In this document: positions 35,003-42,702 of the stretch, one piece after another
Layout of the letters: each line of letters begins with the position of its first letter
Numbering within the stretch: the stretch's first letter is position 1
Assembly (NCBI GenBank): GCA_023402395.1
Contig: JAEYGI010000052.1
Location: 8,602 to 72,601 of the forward strand
Direction of reading: 5' to 3'
Source: Bacillota bacterium
Lineage (GTDB): Bacteria; Bacillota; UBA4882; UBA8346
DNA: 64,000 nt
Notes under the pieces: generated by a model
The model's database searches: none
What the model was told of the DNA's origin: nothing
What the model saw: only the letters and a program-made list of their open reading frames with translations
Position numbers and translations under genes: made by a program

Positions 35003-35815
35003 TCAGTCTGTATTCATGGCGCTGATGGTATTGGCGATACTCAAAAACAAATTGCCCGCGGAAAAGAGTTCCGCCATGGACACGTCATAGCCCGCCTTGG
35101 AAGTATCGATGACAATGAGCGTCTCCAGTTCCTCAAAGCCGCGGAGGATGGCGATTCCAAGGTTTTTATCGTACTCGTTGTCGAAGATATCGTCGCTGTC
35201 CTTGCTCAGCAGCATTTGGACGGAGGCCGCGATATGGGGCTTCATTCCTCTCAGCGTCTCCGGGGATAGCGGTTCGACGAGAATCTCCACCGGGGGGAAA
35301 TTCCTACTGTAGGAAACCAGCAGAATGTTCCGGACGACGGCGCGGATCGCTTCGGGAATGGAGTCGCTGTCCATGAGCGCCGCTTCAAAGGGAGTCGACA
35401 GGTATTCATAAATCCGGCGGTTGAGATCCGATAACAGCTTGATCTGGCTCCGGATGTTCTCGACCCCGGTCTTCGCGTCTTTGAGCTCTTGGCGGCTGTA
35501 CTTTTGGCTGATCTCCACCCCGAAAATTTTGGCGCCCAGCTCGGAGATACGTTCCGGACTGAAAATCCCCACCAGGATGGCGACAATCCAAAATCCAACC
35601 AATAATTTGGCAGCCAAAACGATCATCCAAATCAGAGAGGGGCTGAGCAATAAGTATAAATCGGCTGGCCGCGCGATTTTCAGCCGGTAGGCGTCCTGCG
35701 TGGTGCAAACCGCGAAAACGATCATCCCAATCCCCATTCCATAAACCATCAGTCTGGAATAGTAGGTTTTCAGCCAAACCCAAACCTTTCCGGTTCGCTT
35801 CGAAACGGTTCTCAT
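35003..35815 (-). CDS. Membrane protein with two helices and a cytoplasmic GAF-like domain
   Basis: 270 residues from the ATG at 35815 (M16 of the longest frame), chosen because GGGGGAGGAG lies just before it. Two hydrophobic helices (LMVYGMGIGMIVFAVC and LIWMIVLAAKLLVGFWIVAIL) are followed by a coiled-coil stretch (KYSRQELKDAKTGVENIRSQIKLLSDLNRRIYEYLS). The end, about 165-270, has a GAF-like pattern (AVVRNILLVSYSRNFPPVEILVE, ETLIVIDTSKAGYD). It may be a sensor lacking an output domain. No partner is visible nearby. Family not recognised. Confidence 0.65.
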   Translation of the reverse strand: MRTVSKRTGKVWVWLKTYYSRLMVYGMGIGMIVFAVCTTQDAYRLKIARPADLYLLLSPSLIWMIVLAAKLLVGFWIVAILVGIFSPERISELGAKIFGVEISQKYSRQELKDAKTGVENIRSQIKLLSDLNRRIYEYLSTPFEAALMDSDSIPEAIRAVVRNILLVSYSRNFPPVEILVEPLSPETLRGMKPHIAASVQMLLSKDSDDIFDNEYDKNLGIAILRGFEELETLIVIDTSKAGYDVSMAELFSAGNLFLSIANTISAMNTD

Positions 35816-36081
35816 GGCTCCTCCCCCAATTCCTCCAGTTCCGGACGGCCTCGTGATCACGAAGTTTCCTCAAACCGGTTTCATGGCCGTTAAAGCCATT
35901 CAATTGCCGACGTTCGATTGGAATTTGACGTTGGGACCCCCGGCGGGCCGGCCGCGCTTACGGCCCGCCAGCCAATGACGTTCTTTTATTTATGTCTATT
36001 TTATTTTATTTCGCCGTCTTCCATTTTAATCCTTCATGATTACTTTTTATTTTTTAAAACCTCCTGTCTGCAAATTCTCCG

Positions 36082-36651
36082 CTACTCAATCACCGCGTAC
36101 TCGTTCCCGTCGATCCGCAACGCCTGATGGTCGGCCAGCGGAGTGACGAGATAACCGGTTTGCTCCTCCAGCCACCGCAGCCGTTCCTGAAGCCGGGTTT
36201 CATAATGGGGCATGACAATGGTTTTGATGATCCGTAAGCCCGTCTCGTCGGCCACTTTCGGCCCAATCACGATGCTGCCGGCGCTGACTCCCACATAGAT
36301 TGCGCCGGCGGCGATCAATTGCTTCAACACCGCATCAAACCTGGTTTCAAGCATCTGATCGAGCAAATGCAGGGTGTTGCCGCCGCAAACGTAAACGGCG
36401 TCGAAGTCCTTGACTTGATCGTAAGTTACCGCCGCGTTCAGCTCCAGGGTAACGATGTTCTTCGGCCGCAGCCCAAACCGGATCAGTTCTTCCCGGGAGG
36501 CCTCCACCTGCCCCAACTGCTCCTCGGTAACGGCCGCCGCCGGGATGAACAATACCTTAATCTCCCGGGCCGGTTTGTCCACCAGCCGCAAAAACTCCGC
36601 GCCGATGGCCGGATTCTCGAACCCGGCCGAGGTCAAAAGCGCTTTCATCAT
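36082..36651 (-). CDS. Peptidase S51 (dipeptidase E / cyanophycinase-like), SOS-type promoter
   Basis: 189 residues from ATG 36651, with GGGAG upstream; a start at 36684 would fall at the transcription start. It is a class I glutamine-amidotransferase-like fold with the nucleophile S123 in YVGVSAGSIV, the phrase FDAVYVCGGNTLHLL and PHYETR, as in peptidase E, which cuts Asp-X dipeptides. It is cytoplasmic and monocistronic. Its promoter carries a LexA-type box in the spacer, nearly identical to the one before recA in this window, so it is probably induced by DNA damage. The function of a dipeptidase-like protein in that response is not known to me. Confidence 0.85.
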   Translation of the reverse strand: MMKALLTSAGFENPAIGAEFLRLVDKPAREIKVLFIPAAAVTEEQLGQVEASREELIRFGLRPKNIVTLELNAAVTYDQVKDFDAVYVCGGNTLHLLDQMLETRFDAVLKQLIAAGAIYVGVSAGSIVIGPKVADETGLRIIKTIVMPHYETRLQERLRWLEEQTGYLVTPLADHQALRIDGNEYAVIE

Positions 36652-36689
36652 TCGAGTCACTCCCATGAATTGGTTTGAAAGCATAATAA

Positions 36690-36718
36690 ACTATACCAAA
36701 CATACGTTCGCATGTCAA
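36690..36718 (-). promoter_or_regulatory. Consensus promoter with LexA/DinR box for the S51 peptidase gene
   Basis: TTGACA (36718-36713), 17 bases, TATAGT (36695-36690). The spacer contains CGAACGTATGTTTG (36710-36697), which fits the Bacillota SOS box CGAAC-N4-GTTCG at 12 of the 14 positions if N is free, or nearly so, and differs from the recA box here by one base. Confidence 0.75.
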
Positions 36719-36861
36719 CCCCATTCAACTCAAACCTTGCGGTAGCGCTGAAGGGAAAATTTCACCAGAAACACTGAAAGGACTTTATCCTAATATAATA
36801 TATCTGAAAAAATCTTGCTCCCTCCTCTTTATAAACTTCTCCGGCGAGGTGTTCCCATTTC

Positions 36862-38157
36862 ATGTCCCAACCGCCCACGGTTTCCCCGGTCAATGTCCGC
36901 TCCTTTGGCGCCAGGGGCGATGGCGTCAGTGACGACACGGCCGGCCTTCAGAAGGCGCTCGACGGTCTGGAAGACGGCGGCGCCCTGTTCTTCCCCAAAG
37001 GCCAATACGTTTTCTCCCAAACGCTCCGGATCCCTTCGCGGGTCCGGCTTCACGGCGATGGCAAACAATCGGCTGTCTTGCTCTATCAGGGGAGCGGTCA
37101 TGCGTTCGTCTCCGGCGAACGGACCGGCGGGCAGTATGGAACCGGTTCCTATTACCTGACCCTCGAAAATATCACCATTCGCGGCACCGATCGCGGGACC
37201 GGACTCTACCTTACGTCCCGTTATTTAACGATCAATAACGCCGAAATCTCCCATTTCGGGGTCGGCATGGACTGTCAGGCCTGCTGGACCAATAAGTTTA
37301 CCAACGTCTCCTTCTTCTACAATCAAACCGCCATCCGGGGCGGCGCTTACTTAAACGCCAATAGCTTCGTCAATTGCATCTTCTCCTCCGGGGTGACCGC
37401 GGTCACGCTGATCCAGGGCGCGAATATCTCTTTCGTGGGCTGCCAGTTCGAGGCCTATACCGGCGCTTGCTTCTCGTTTAATGAAGCCAAAAAAAGCGCG
37501 GTCTGGAATCTAAATATCACCGGCTGCTATTTTGAGAACAAAGGGCGCTGTCTGGAGATCGGGCCTAACGGCTCCGTCGCCCAGTTGAATCTGTCCAACA
37601 ACTTGATTACCACCGGCGGACCGGGCCCCGCCATTCTCATCGATAACCGCGACGGCTACGGAAAGAACGCTGGGCTGGTCGAGAACAATACCTTCCTCCG
37701 CGACAATCAGGGCTCCGCCGACCCCTTCGTTCACCTGGAGGGACCGGCTTACCTCATCTTCCGGGGCAATAAGGGGTACGCGACTCCGGATTATCGGGAA
37801 ACCCAGCTGTTGGACGGTTACACCCAATCGACCCATGCCACTTCGGTGGAGGAAGATCTGACCGGATCAAACCGGCTGGTTTGCTCGGGAACCGGCGCCT
37901 TCGAACGCGGCGTCGTCATCGGCGGCATCCCGCCGCTGACGGCCGAGCCAGGCTTGCTGGTCTATGAGCACGGCAAGTTAAAAATTCATCACCATGGAGC
38001 GGCGGAATATCTGCAAGCGGTCAAATCCGGCCCCAGCGGAGCCCGCCCGGCCCCGGCCGAATGCGCTACGGGAATGGTTTTTTTCGATACCACTTTGGGA
38101 AGGCCCCTTTGGTGGAGTGGAACGGATTGGGTCGATGCGGCGGGGGAGAAGCGATGA
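36862..38157 (+). CDS. Right-handed beta-helix (pectate-lyase-3-like) protein
   Basis: 431 residues. The start has the Pectate_lyase_3 motif VNVRSFGARGDGVSDDTAGLQKAL followed by FFPKGQYVF and many short beta-helix turns (LTLENITIRGTD, NKFTNVSFFYN, FVNCIFSSG, LNITGCYFENKG, LNLSNNLITTGG, GLVENNTFLRDN). The C-terminal 90 residues (about 340-431) resemble phage-tail-spike or spore-surface ends. There is no signal peptide, so it is cytoplasmic, phage-like, or carried on a spore or released by lysis. A gene-free 210-base region precedes it, shared with the divergent SOS promoter. GCGAGGTG lies about 12 bases before the ATG. Confidence 0.8.
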   Translation: MSQPPTVSPVNVRSFGARGDGVSDDTAGLQKALDGLEDGGALFFPKGQYVFSQTLRIPSRVRLHGDGKQSAVLLYQGSGHAFVSGERTGGQYGTGSYYLTLENITIRGTDRGTGLYLTSRYLTINNAEISHFGVGMDCQACWTNKFTNVSFFYNQTAIRGGAYLNANSFVNCIFSSGVTAVTLIQGANISFVGCQFEAYTGACFSFNEAKKSAVWNLNITGCYFENKGRCLEIGPNGSVAQLNLSNNLITTGGPGPAILIDNRDGYGKNAGLVENNTFLRDNQGSADPFVHLEGPAYLIFRGNKGYATPDYRETQLLDGYTQSTHATSVEEDLTGSNRLVCSGTGAFERGVVIGGIPPLTAEPGLLVYEHGKLKIHHHGAAEYLQAVKSGPSGARPAPAECATGMVFFDTTLGRPLWWSGTDWVDAAGEKR

Positions 38158-38224
38158 ATTGATTCGGTTGAAGATCTTTTGGGCTGATGTGTAAGTATTA
38201 AAATATAATCTGACAAACGGAGCT

Positions 38225-38352
38225 ATTTTTTGGCCTTCAATCCAGGCTTTCAAGAGGCCCAAGTTTCATGCTCGGTCATCCCTCTCCGCGAATCCGCTTT
38301 CTTGAGCCGCATCCCCGGAGAGGGCCGGGGTGAGGTAAATTGGCATCTTCGA
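38225..38352. repeat. Direct repeat R, copy 1
   Basis: About 125 bases from TTTTTTGGCCTTCAATCC to TTGGCATCTTCGA, nearly identical to 38452-38576. It contains CCCTCTCCG / CGGAGAGGGCCGGGGTGAGG, a GC-rich motif common in dispersed bacterial repeats. Confidence 0.85.
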
Positions 38353-38451
38353 TGGCCTACAGACCCCTCTCCCGGCCTCTCCCCGGCGCTGAATTTCCAT
38401 GACGCGCATTCGAGGGGAGAGGTGAATCGACTGAAACCCGGGTCTATTTTT

Positions 38452-38576
38452 TTTGGCCTTCAATCCGGGCCTTCAAAAGGCCCAAGTTTCATGCTCGGTC
38501 ATCCCTCTCCGCGAATCCGCTTTCTTGAGCCGCATCGTCGGAGAGGGCCGGGGTGAGGTAAATTGGCATCTTCGAG
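38452..38576. repeat. Direct repeat R, copy 2
   Basis: Second copy, 227 bases after the first, with a handful of substitutions. It ends 15 bases before array 2. A duplicated stretch of this kind could recombine; no gene lies between the copies. Confidence 0.85.
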
Positions 38577-38591
38577 AAACTCAAGCATCCC

Positions 38592-38990
38592 CCGCTCCAA
38601 ATGATCCAACACCCCGATCATCCGGAGCGAGCTTCCCTCCAACTGAAGGAATACTTTTTCCATCTGGAGCGACGGTTCCTTCAAATGATCCTCCAACATT
38701 TCCATCTGGAGAAACAGTTCCTTCAAATGATCGTCCAATATTTCCACTTGGAGCGACACTTGCTCCATCTGATCCGGCTCCCGGATCACCTGAAGCGGCT
38801 CTTGCTCCAGATGAAGCGGCCCCGCCCCCATCTGATTTAACCCCGCGCTCAACTGATCGAACCTCCGGATCAGTTGCGGCGACACCCGGATCAATCGCAT
38901 CCGGACTTCGATCATTTGCGGCGCGCCCCGCCCCATCTCCAGCTCCCGATCCGCCACTTGGAGCCGCCGCTCCACCAGGTTCCTGCCGGC
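38592..38990. repeat. 21-bp palindromic repeat array, copy 2
   Basis: About 19 units of 21 bases with the same core (CANNTG) and arm alphabet as array 1, for example CCATCTGGAG, CTTCAAATGATC, GATCATCTGATC-like. Here both strands are open for long stretches (167 codons minus, 79 plus), a by-product of the palindromic unit, and neither frame has a convincing ribosome site. The last units are degenerate and the array ends about 20 bases before half of a type-A element. Confidence 0.85.
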
Positions 38991-39008
38991 CATCGGAAAC
39001 ATTCTATG

Positions 39009-39029
39009 TAAGTTGAATTAAATTTCTGG
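39009..39029. repeat. Half of a type-A palindromic element
   Basis: TAAGTTGAATTAAATTTCTG matches the left arm of the A elements at 34795 and 40318; no matching right arm follows within 150 bases, so it is truncated. Confidence 0.6.
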
Positions 39030-39224
39030 CCCCAATTCGCTTCATTTTGGCCTGAAACCAGATTTGTCAATCGGTGAGGGTCGGATTATAATTAAATCAT
39101 CAAGCAAGTCCAAAAGTGGGGCGATTCCAATGGGCCAAATCGACGCAGGACGAAATAAAAGGCGAAAGCGGTGAGTCCCAAAAAGCAGCGCAACCCGTCC
39201 GGGTCCGGGGCAAGGATCCGGAAT

Positions 39225-39276
39225 TGAAAATAGAGACGATTCAAGCCACCCTCAAACGGGTGGCTTGAATCGTCTC
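39225..39276 (-). terminator. Intrinsic terminator after the EF-hand-like secreted protein gene
   Basis: A perfect 19-bp stem (GAGACGATTCAAGCCACCC and its complement, six-base loop) is followed on the minus strand by TATTTTC. Confidence 0.85.
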
Positions 39277-39307
39277 TATAAGAGCTTGGTATTGGTATTA
39301 GTAAAAG

Positions 39308-40285
39308 CTACTTTTTCCCGGACGGTCCGGGAGGCGCTGGCGAAGCGGAAGGCGAAACCGGCACTGAGGCGGGCGGCTGGGCCAAGGGCGGAACCTCCTG
39401 GATTGCCGGCTCTTCCTTGAGCTCGGGCCGGAATTCCAGCGCCGCCCGGTCCAGATCGGCGATGGCTCCGGTCACCGCGATCTTGGCCGGATAGGGAATA
39501 ACCACCATCCGCAATTGCCGCCTGGTGGCATCGGAAAGTTCAAAGAACTCGGCCAGGGGCCGCATCTCGCTCTTTTTAAAATATTCGTCATTGTTGACAT
39601 CCAGGCAGATCAGATCCGTCCCGTAATCGTTAAAACAGCCGTTGCCATTGTTATCGTAGATCCGGAACTTGATCCTCCGGGTTCGCTGTCCGTCGCTAAA
39701 GTTCATCTCACCGTCGAGGAACCCGGCGGTCAACGCATGGACGAAGACATCGGTCTTGTCCTTCTTGGTCAGAAACTGAATGTCGAAGAAATAATAGATT
39801 TTCTGCTCGTAGACCGTGGAGACTCCCTTATACGAGACCTGAACCGGGACGGGGATCAGGGAGAAGAACTCCCGCCGGACCTGGCTGAAGAATTTTTTCT
39901 CAACGACTTGGAGGCTCTCCAGCTTTTCTTTCGGGGTCAGCTCGGAGTCGCCGTTTAAGTCGACGAACATCTGGAGGTTGCCCCCCGGTTCCTCGGTGCC
40001 GAACAAAAACCAGGTTTGGCGCTCATTGTTGCCAAACTTAAAATAGCCGAACCTGACTTCTTGCAGCTTCCCGTATTCAAACCCCACGGTCAACTCTTCC
40101 GGCTTGGTCGGGGTCAGTTCCGCGTTGTTCCAGCCGACCGTGAAATCCTTGGAAGCGATGTCGAAAAAGGTCAGGGTCCGGAGCTTGACATCGTAGACTC
40201 CCTCCAGCGGCAGCGGTAGCCGGGGAGCAGCGCCAATCGAAAACAGCAGCGCGATAGCAAGAACCAATCCGTAGCATTTCTTCAT
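39308..40285 (-). CDS. Secreted protein with EF-hand-like calcium loops
   Basis: 325 residues. MKKCYGLVLAIALLFSIGAAP is a signal peptide; the Cys at position 4 is too early to be a lipobox. The body is beta-rich and contains three acidic loops of dockerin/EF-hand character: DLNGDSELTPKE, DNNGNGCFNDYGTD and DVNNDEYFKKSE. The last 40 residues are Pro/Ala/Ser-rich (PPLAQPPASVPVSPSASP), like a wall- or envelope-spanning linker. I do not recognise a family. It is monocistronic with a strong terminator. Confidence 0.7.
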   Translation of the reverse strand: MKKCYGLVLAIALLFSIGAAPRLPLPLEGVYDVKLRTLTFFDIASKDFTVGWNNAELTPTKPEELTVGFEYGKLQEVRFGYFKFGNNERQTWFLFGTEEPGGNLQMFVDLNGDSELTPKEKLESLQVVEKKFFSQVRREFFSLIPVPVQVSYKGVSTVYEQKIYYFFDIQFLTKKDKTDVFVHALTAGFLDGEMNFSDGQRTRRIKFRIYDNNGNGCFNDYGTDLICLDVNNDEYFKKSEMRPLAEFFELSDATRRQLRMVVIPYPAKIAVTGAIADLDRAALEFRPELKEEPAIQEVPPLAQPPASVPVSPSASPAPPGPSGKK

Positions 40286-40317
40286 GAGCTTCTCCTTGCC
40301 TTGAGGTTATTGATATA

Positions 40318-40397
40318 TAAGTTGAATTAAATTTCTGATATGCATCGTGTCCTGTAAGCCTTCCATGATGGAAAATGAATGAATTTAATTCAACTTA
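40318..40397. repeat. Palindromic element type A, copy 3
   Basis: Perfect 16-bp terminal arms TAAGTTGAATTAAATT / AATTTAATTCAACTTA, 80 bases in all, upstream of the secreted-protein gene. Confidence 0.85.
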
Positions 40398-40407
40398 CCT
40401 CAGCTGT

Positions 40408-40487
40408 AGGATGAAGTAAATTCCGATTTGATTCATTTGCATTCGGCGTTAAGAATGCAAATCTAGTAAAGAAATTTACTTCATCCT
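40408..40487. repeat. Palindromic element type B, copy 3
   Basis: Perfect outer arms AGGATGAAGTAAATT / AATTTACTTCATCCT and perfect inner arms ATTTGCATTC / GAATGCAAAT (loop GGCGTTAA), 80 bases. Its right end overlaps the last codons of the gene at 40481-40945 and supplies that gene's TGA stop. Confidence 0.88.
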
Positions 40488-40945
40488 ATATGGATATCAA
40501 ACTGGGACAGTTCTTGAAAGATCTTCCGGGAAAACAGGAGCGACGGCTCGGTCTTATGGCGGATCCGGATGCCTTGGGTGACAAAGTGAACGGTCGAATT
40601 GTCCTTTCTGATCTCGTCAATCGCCACTTCCACCACGGACATATTGTAGTCGTTGTCCATGGATTGACGGACGACCCGGGCGAAGCCCTTGATGCAAACC
40701 GCGATGTCTCCCTCGTCGAGAACTGCGATGGCTACATAACCGTTGCTGAGAATGTTCTGATAGGTCTGATGACTGCGGGAGACCGCGATGCGAATGTTTT
40801 TGGAGTCACGGACCACAATATAGTTGAATGGGGCCGTATGGGGACGCAAATCCTGATCGAGCGTTGCCACGACCGCGGTATTGATCCGCTTGTCGAATAA
40901 ATCCTTGAGCGTTGAATTCAACTCGGTCCCGAGCAAAACAGACAT
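40481..40945 (-). CDS. Pyridoxamine 5'-phosphate oxidase-like flavin-binding protein
   Basis: 154 residues. The split-barrel pattern is MSVLLGTELNSTLKDLFDKRINTAVVATLDQDLRPHTAPFNYIVVRDSKNIRIAVSRSHQ in outline (phrases NTAVVATLD, RPHTAPFNYI, IRIAVSRSHQTYQNI), then GYVAIAVLDEGD and IKGFARVV. Such proteins bind FMN or F420-like cofactors; the substrate is unknown. The last residues, DIHIG and the stop, lie within a type-B palindromic element, so the natural C-terminus may have been replaced when that element arrived. It is separate from the block that begins with the IreB gene, 75 bases upstream. Confidence 0.75.
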   Translation of the reverse strand: MSVLLGTELNSTLKDLFDKRINTAVVATLDQDLRPHTAPFNYIVVRDSKNIRIAVSRSHQTYQNILSNGYVAIAVLDEGDIAVCIKGFARVVRQSMDNDYNMSVVEVAIDEIRKDNSTVHFVTQGIRIRHKTEPSLLFSRKIFQELSQFDIHIG

Positions 40946-41019
40946 TCTCCCACCCCATTCATGTTCATTCCACTTAACACTATGGGAAGACCGTCCGCTT
41001 TAGAACCGGATCAATAGTT

Positions 41020-41286
41020 TCAGCCAATCCCCTGCTTTTCCAGGTAGGACTGGACCAATTCCTCCAGGATTTGGTCCCGCTCCAGCCGTTTGATTAAAAC
41101 CCGGGCATTACGGAAGCTGGTGATATAGGCCGGGTCGCCCGACAGCAGATAGCCGACGATCTGGTCCAACGGATCGTATCCTTTCTCCTTAAGCGCCGCG
41201 CAGACCTCTTGCAGGATCAGGCTCACTTCCGTGAAGTTTTCGTCCTTGGGGTCAAAACGGCGTGTATTTTCTGAAGGATCTCCCAT
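41020..41286 (-). CDS. IreB-family regulatory phosphoprotein (UPF0297)
   Basis: 88 residues from ATG 41286 with GAGGTG six bases upstream. The family pattern is clear: ENTRRFDPKDENFTEVSLILQ, then ALKEKGYDPLDQIVGYLLSGDPAYITSFRNAR. In Enterococcus IreB is a substrate of the PASTA kinase IreK and affects cephalosporin tolerance. A PASTA kinase gene lies 2.3 kb upstream on the same strand (43615-45270), so the same kinase-substrate pair is likely here. In many Bacillota this gene is next to the Holliday-junction resolvase ruvX; that neighbour is absent here. Confidence 0.9.
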   Translation of the reverse strand: MGDPSENTRRFDPKDENFTEVSLILQEVCAALKEKGYDPLDQIVGYLLSGDPAYITSFRNARVLIKRLERDQILEELVQSYLEKQGIG

Positions 41287-41441
41287 CTCTTTCACCTCAA
41301 ATCACTTCGATATCGGCCGCATTCCGTGGTTTGGCGGCCAAACCGATGCGACCCCTGCCGGTTGACTCGATTGACGGATAAACGGCAGCGCCAAATTTGA
41401 ACGGGCATCCGCCTATTCCCAGTTGGTCAACGGCTTGTATC

Positions 41442-41912
41442 TCAAACCGCGTCCTTGCGTAAGGCCAGGTTGATCTCGATATCGCCGAACGGCGTTTTGA
41501 TCGGGATCGCCAGCGCGGTGTGGACGTGCTTTAAAAAATCGGGAACGTCCCCGGCCGTGATGAACAAGGGCGGTGTAATATTGCAGTTGTAACCGGTCAG
41601 CGAAAGATTGGTGCTGGCCGTTCCGACAATGATGTTTTTCAGTTCACAGAGGGCGCTTTTGCCCATTTCGTCGATCTCCTCCACCTGGGTCATCAACATC
41701 TGGGACGCGATATTTTTGGCCGTTTGCGACGACATCCCGCAGATTACCTGTCCTTGAAGGTCGCCGAGCACGCCCACCAGAACCGAAATATCGTAACTTT
41801 GCAAGGGTTCATCATTGAAAAACGGTCTACCGGCCTGGACGTCGGGATTGAGCATCTTTTCAATGACGGAGTACACGGCCTTCACAAACGCATCGATGTG
41901 GTCGAAAGACAG
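41442..41912 (-). CDS. cheX: CheX-like chemotaxis phosphatase
   Basis: 156 residues if begun at the CTG at 41912, or 147 from the GTG at 41885. CheX proteins start with a pattern like ...YINPFVEAV, and the codons between the two starts read SFDHIDAFVKAVYSVIE, so homology supports the longer form; AGGGGGG lies eight bases before the CTG and nothing suitable precedes the GTG. The catalytic signature Glu-x-x-Asn occurs in ALCELKNIIVG. CheX removes phosphate from CheY. No other chemotaxis gene is in the window. Its start is six bases from the stop of rpe. Confidence 0.85.
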   Translation of the reverse strand: MSFDHIDAFVKAVYSVIEKMLNPDVQAGRPFFNDEPLQSYDISVLVGVLGDLQGQVICGMSSQTAKNIASQMLMTQVEEIDEMGKSALCELKNIIVGTASTNLSLTGYNCNITPPLFITAGDVPDFLKHVHTALAIPIKTPFGDIEINLALRKDAV

Positions 41913-41917
41913 TTAAA

Positions 41918-42574
41918 TTACCCCCCTTGATTGGCTAAACCCTTCAACCTCCGCAGCGCCGCTTCGGGGTCCGGGTCATGGTAAATCAATGTCCCCGCCA
42001 CCAGAATGTCAGCGCCGGCCGCTACCAACCGGGACGTATTTTCCCAGTTGACTCCGCCGTCCACTTCGATTTTACAGGCCAATCCCAGCCGGTCAATGAT
42101 CTCCCGCAACGCGCGAACCTTATCGATCATCGCCGGAATCAATTTCTGGCCGCCGTACCCCGGATTGACCGTCATCAGCAGCACCAGATCCAGATCGGGC
42201 AAGACGTATTCCAAACAATTCAGCGGAGTGGCGGGATTCAAGGTGACCCCGGCCTGACAGCCCAGTTCCTTAATTTTCTGCACCAACCGGTGCAGATGGA
42301 AATGGCCTTCCGCATGCACCATAATCCGCGAGCTGCCGGCTTCGGCGTATAACGGCACGAAAAATTCGGGATTGTTGACCATCAGGTGCGACTCCACCGG
42401 AACCGGGGTGGCTTTGCGGATAGCGCTCACGAACATCGGCCCGAAGGTCAGATTGGGGACGAAATGCCCGTCCATCACATCAAAATGAACCCAATCCGCT
42501 TCCCGGATCTTGGCAACCGATTCTCCCAGCCGGAGCAGATCGGAGTTTAGAATCGACGGCGCGATTTCAACCAT
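41918..42574 (-). CDS. rpe: Ribulose-phosphate 3-epimerase
   Basis: 218 residues from ATG 42574; the frame runs 80 codons further upstream but without family similarity. It interconverts ribulose-5-P and xylulose-5-P in the pentose phosphate pathway. Landmarks: IAPSILNSDLLRLGE, HFDVMDGHFVPNLTFGP, VESHLMV, MTVNPGYGGQKLI, KIEVDGGVNWEN, VAGTLIY. Placement after rsgA matches the usual prpC-prkC-rsgA-rpe order in Bacillota. Confidence 0.96.
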   Translation of the reverse strand: MVEIAPSILNSDLLRLGESVAKIREADWVHFDVMDGHFVPNLTFGPMFVSAIRKATPVPVESHLMVNNPEFFVPLYAEAGSSRIMVHAEGHFHLHRLVQKIKELGCQAGVTLNPATPLNCLEYVLPDLDLVLLMTVNPGYGGQKLIPAMIDKVRALREIIDRLGLACKIEVDGGVNWENTSRLVAAGADILVAGTLIYHDPDPEAALRRLKGLANQGG

Positions 42575-42702
42575 GAGACGAGACTCTCCTCGAAACTTGC
42601 GCCCCCTTATCGTTTTTTCATTGATGGCACAAGTAGTATATATCGTTATGGCGCTTCCTAGTAAAATTGGTGGCCCATTCATTTTCTTAGGAGACGAACC
42701 AG

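Noticed and set aside
38499..39002. 167-codon open frame across array 2 (and a 79-codon frame on the other strand)
   Set aside because: Both strands are open because the unit is palindromic and a multiple of three; no ribosome site is visible.
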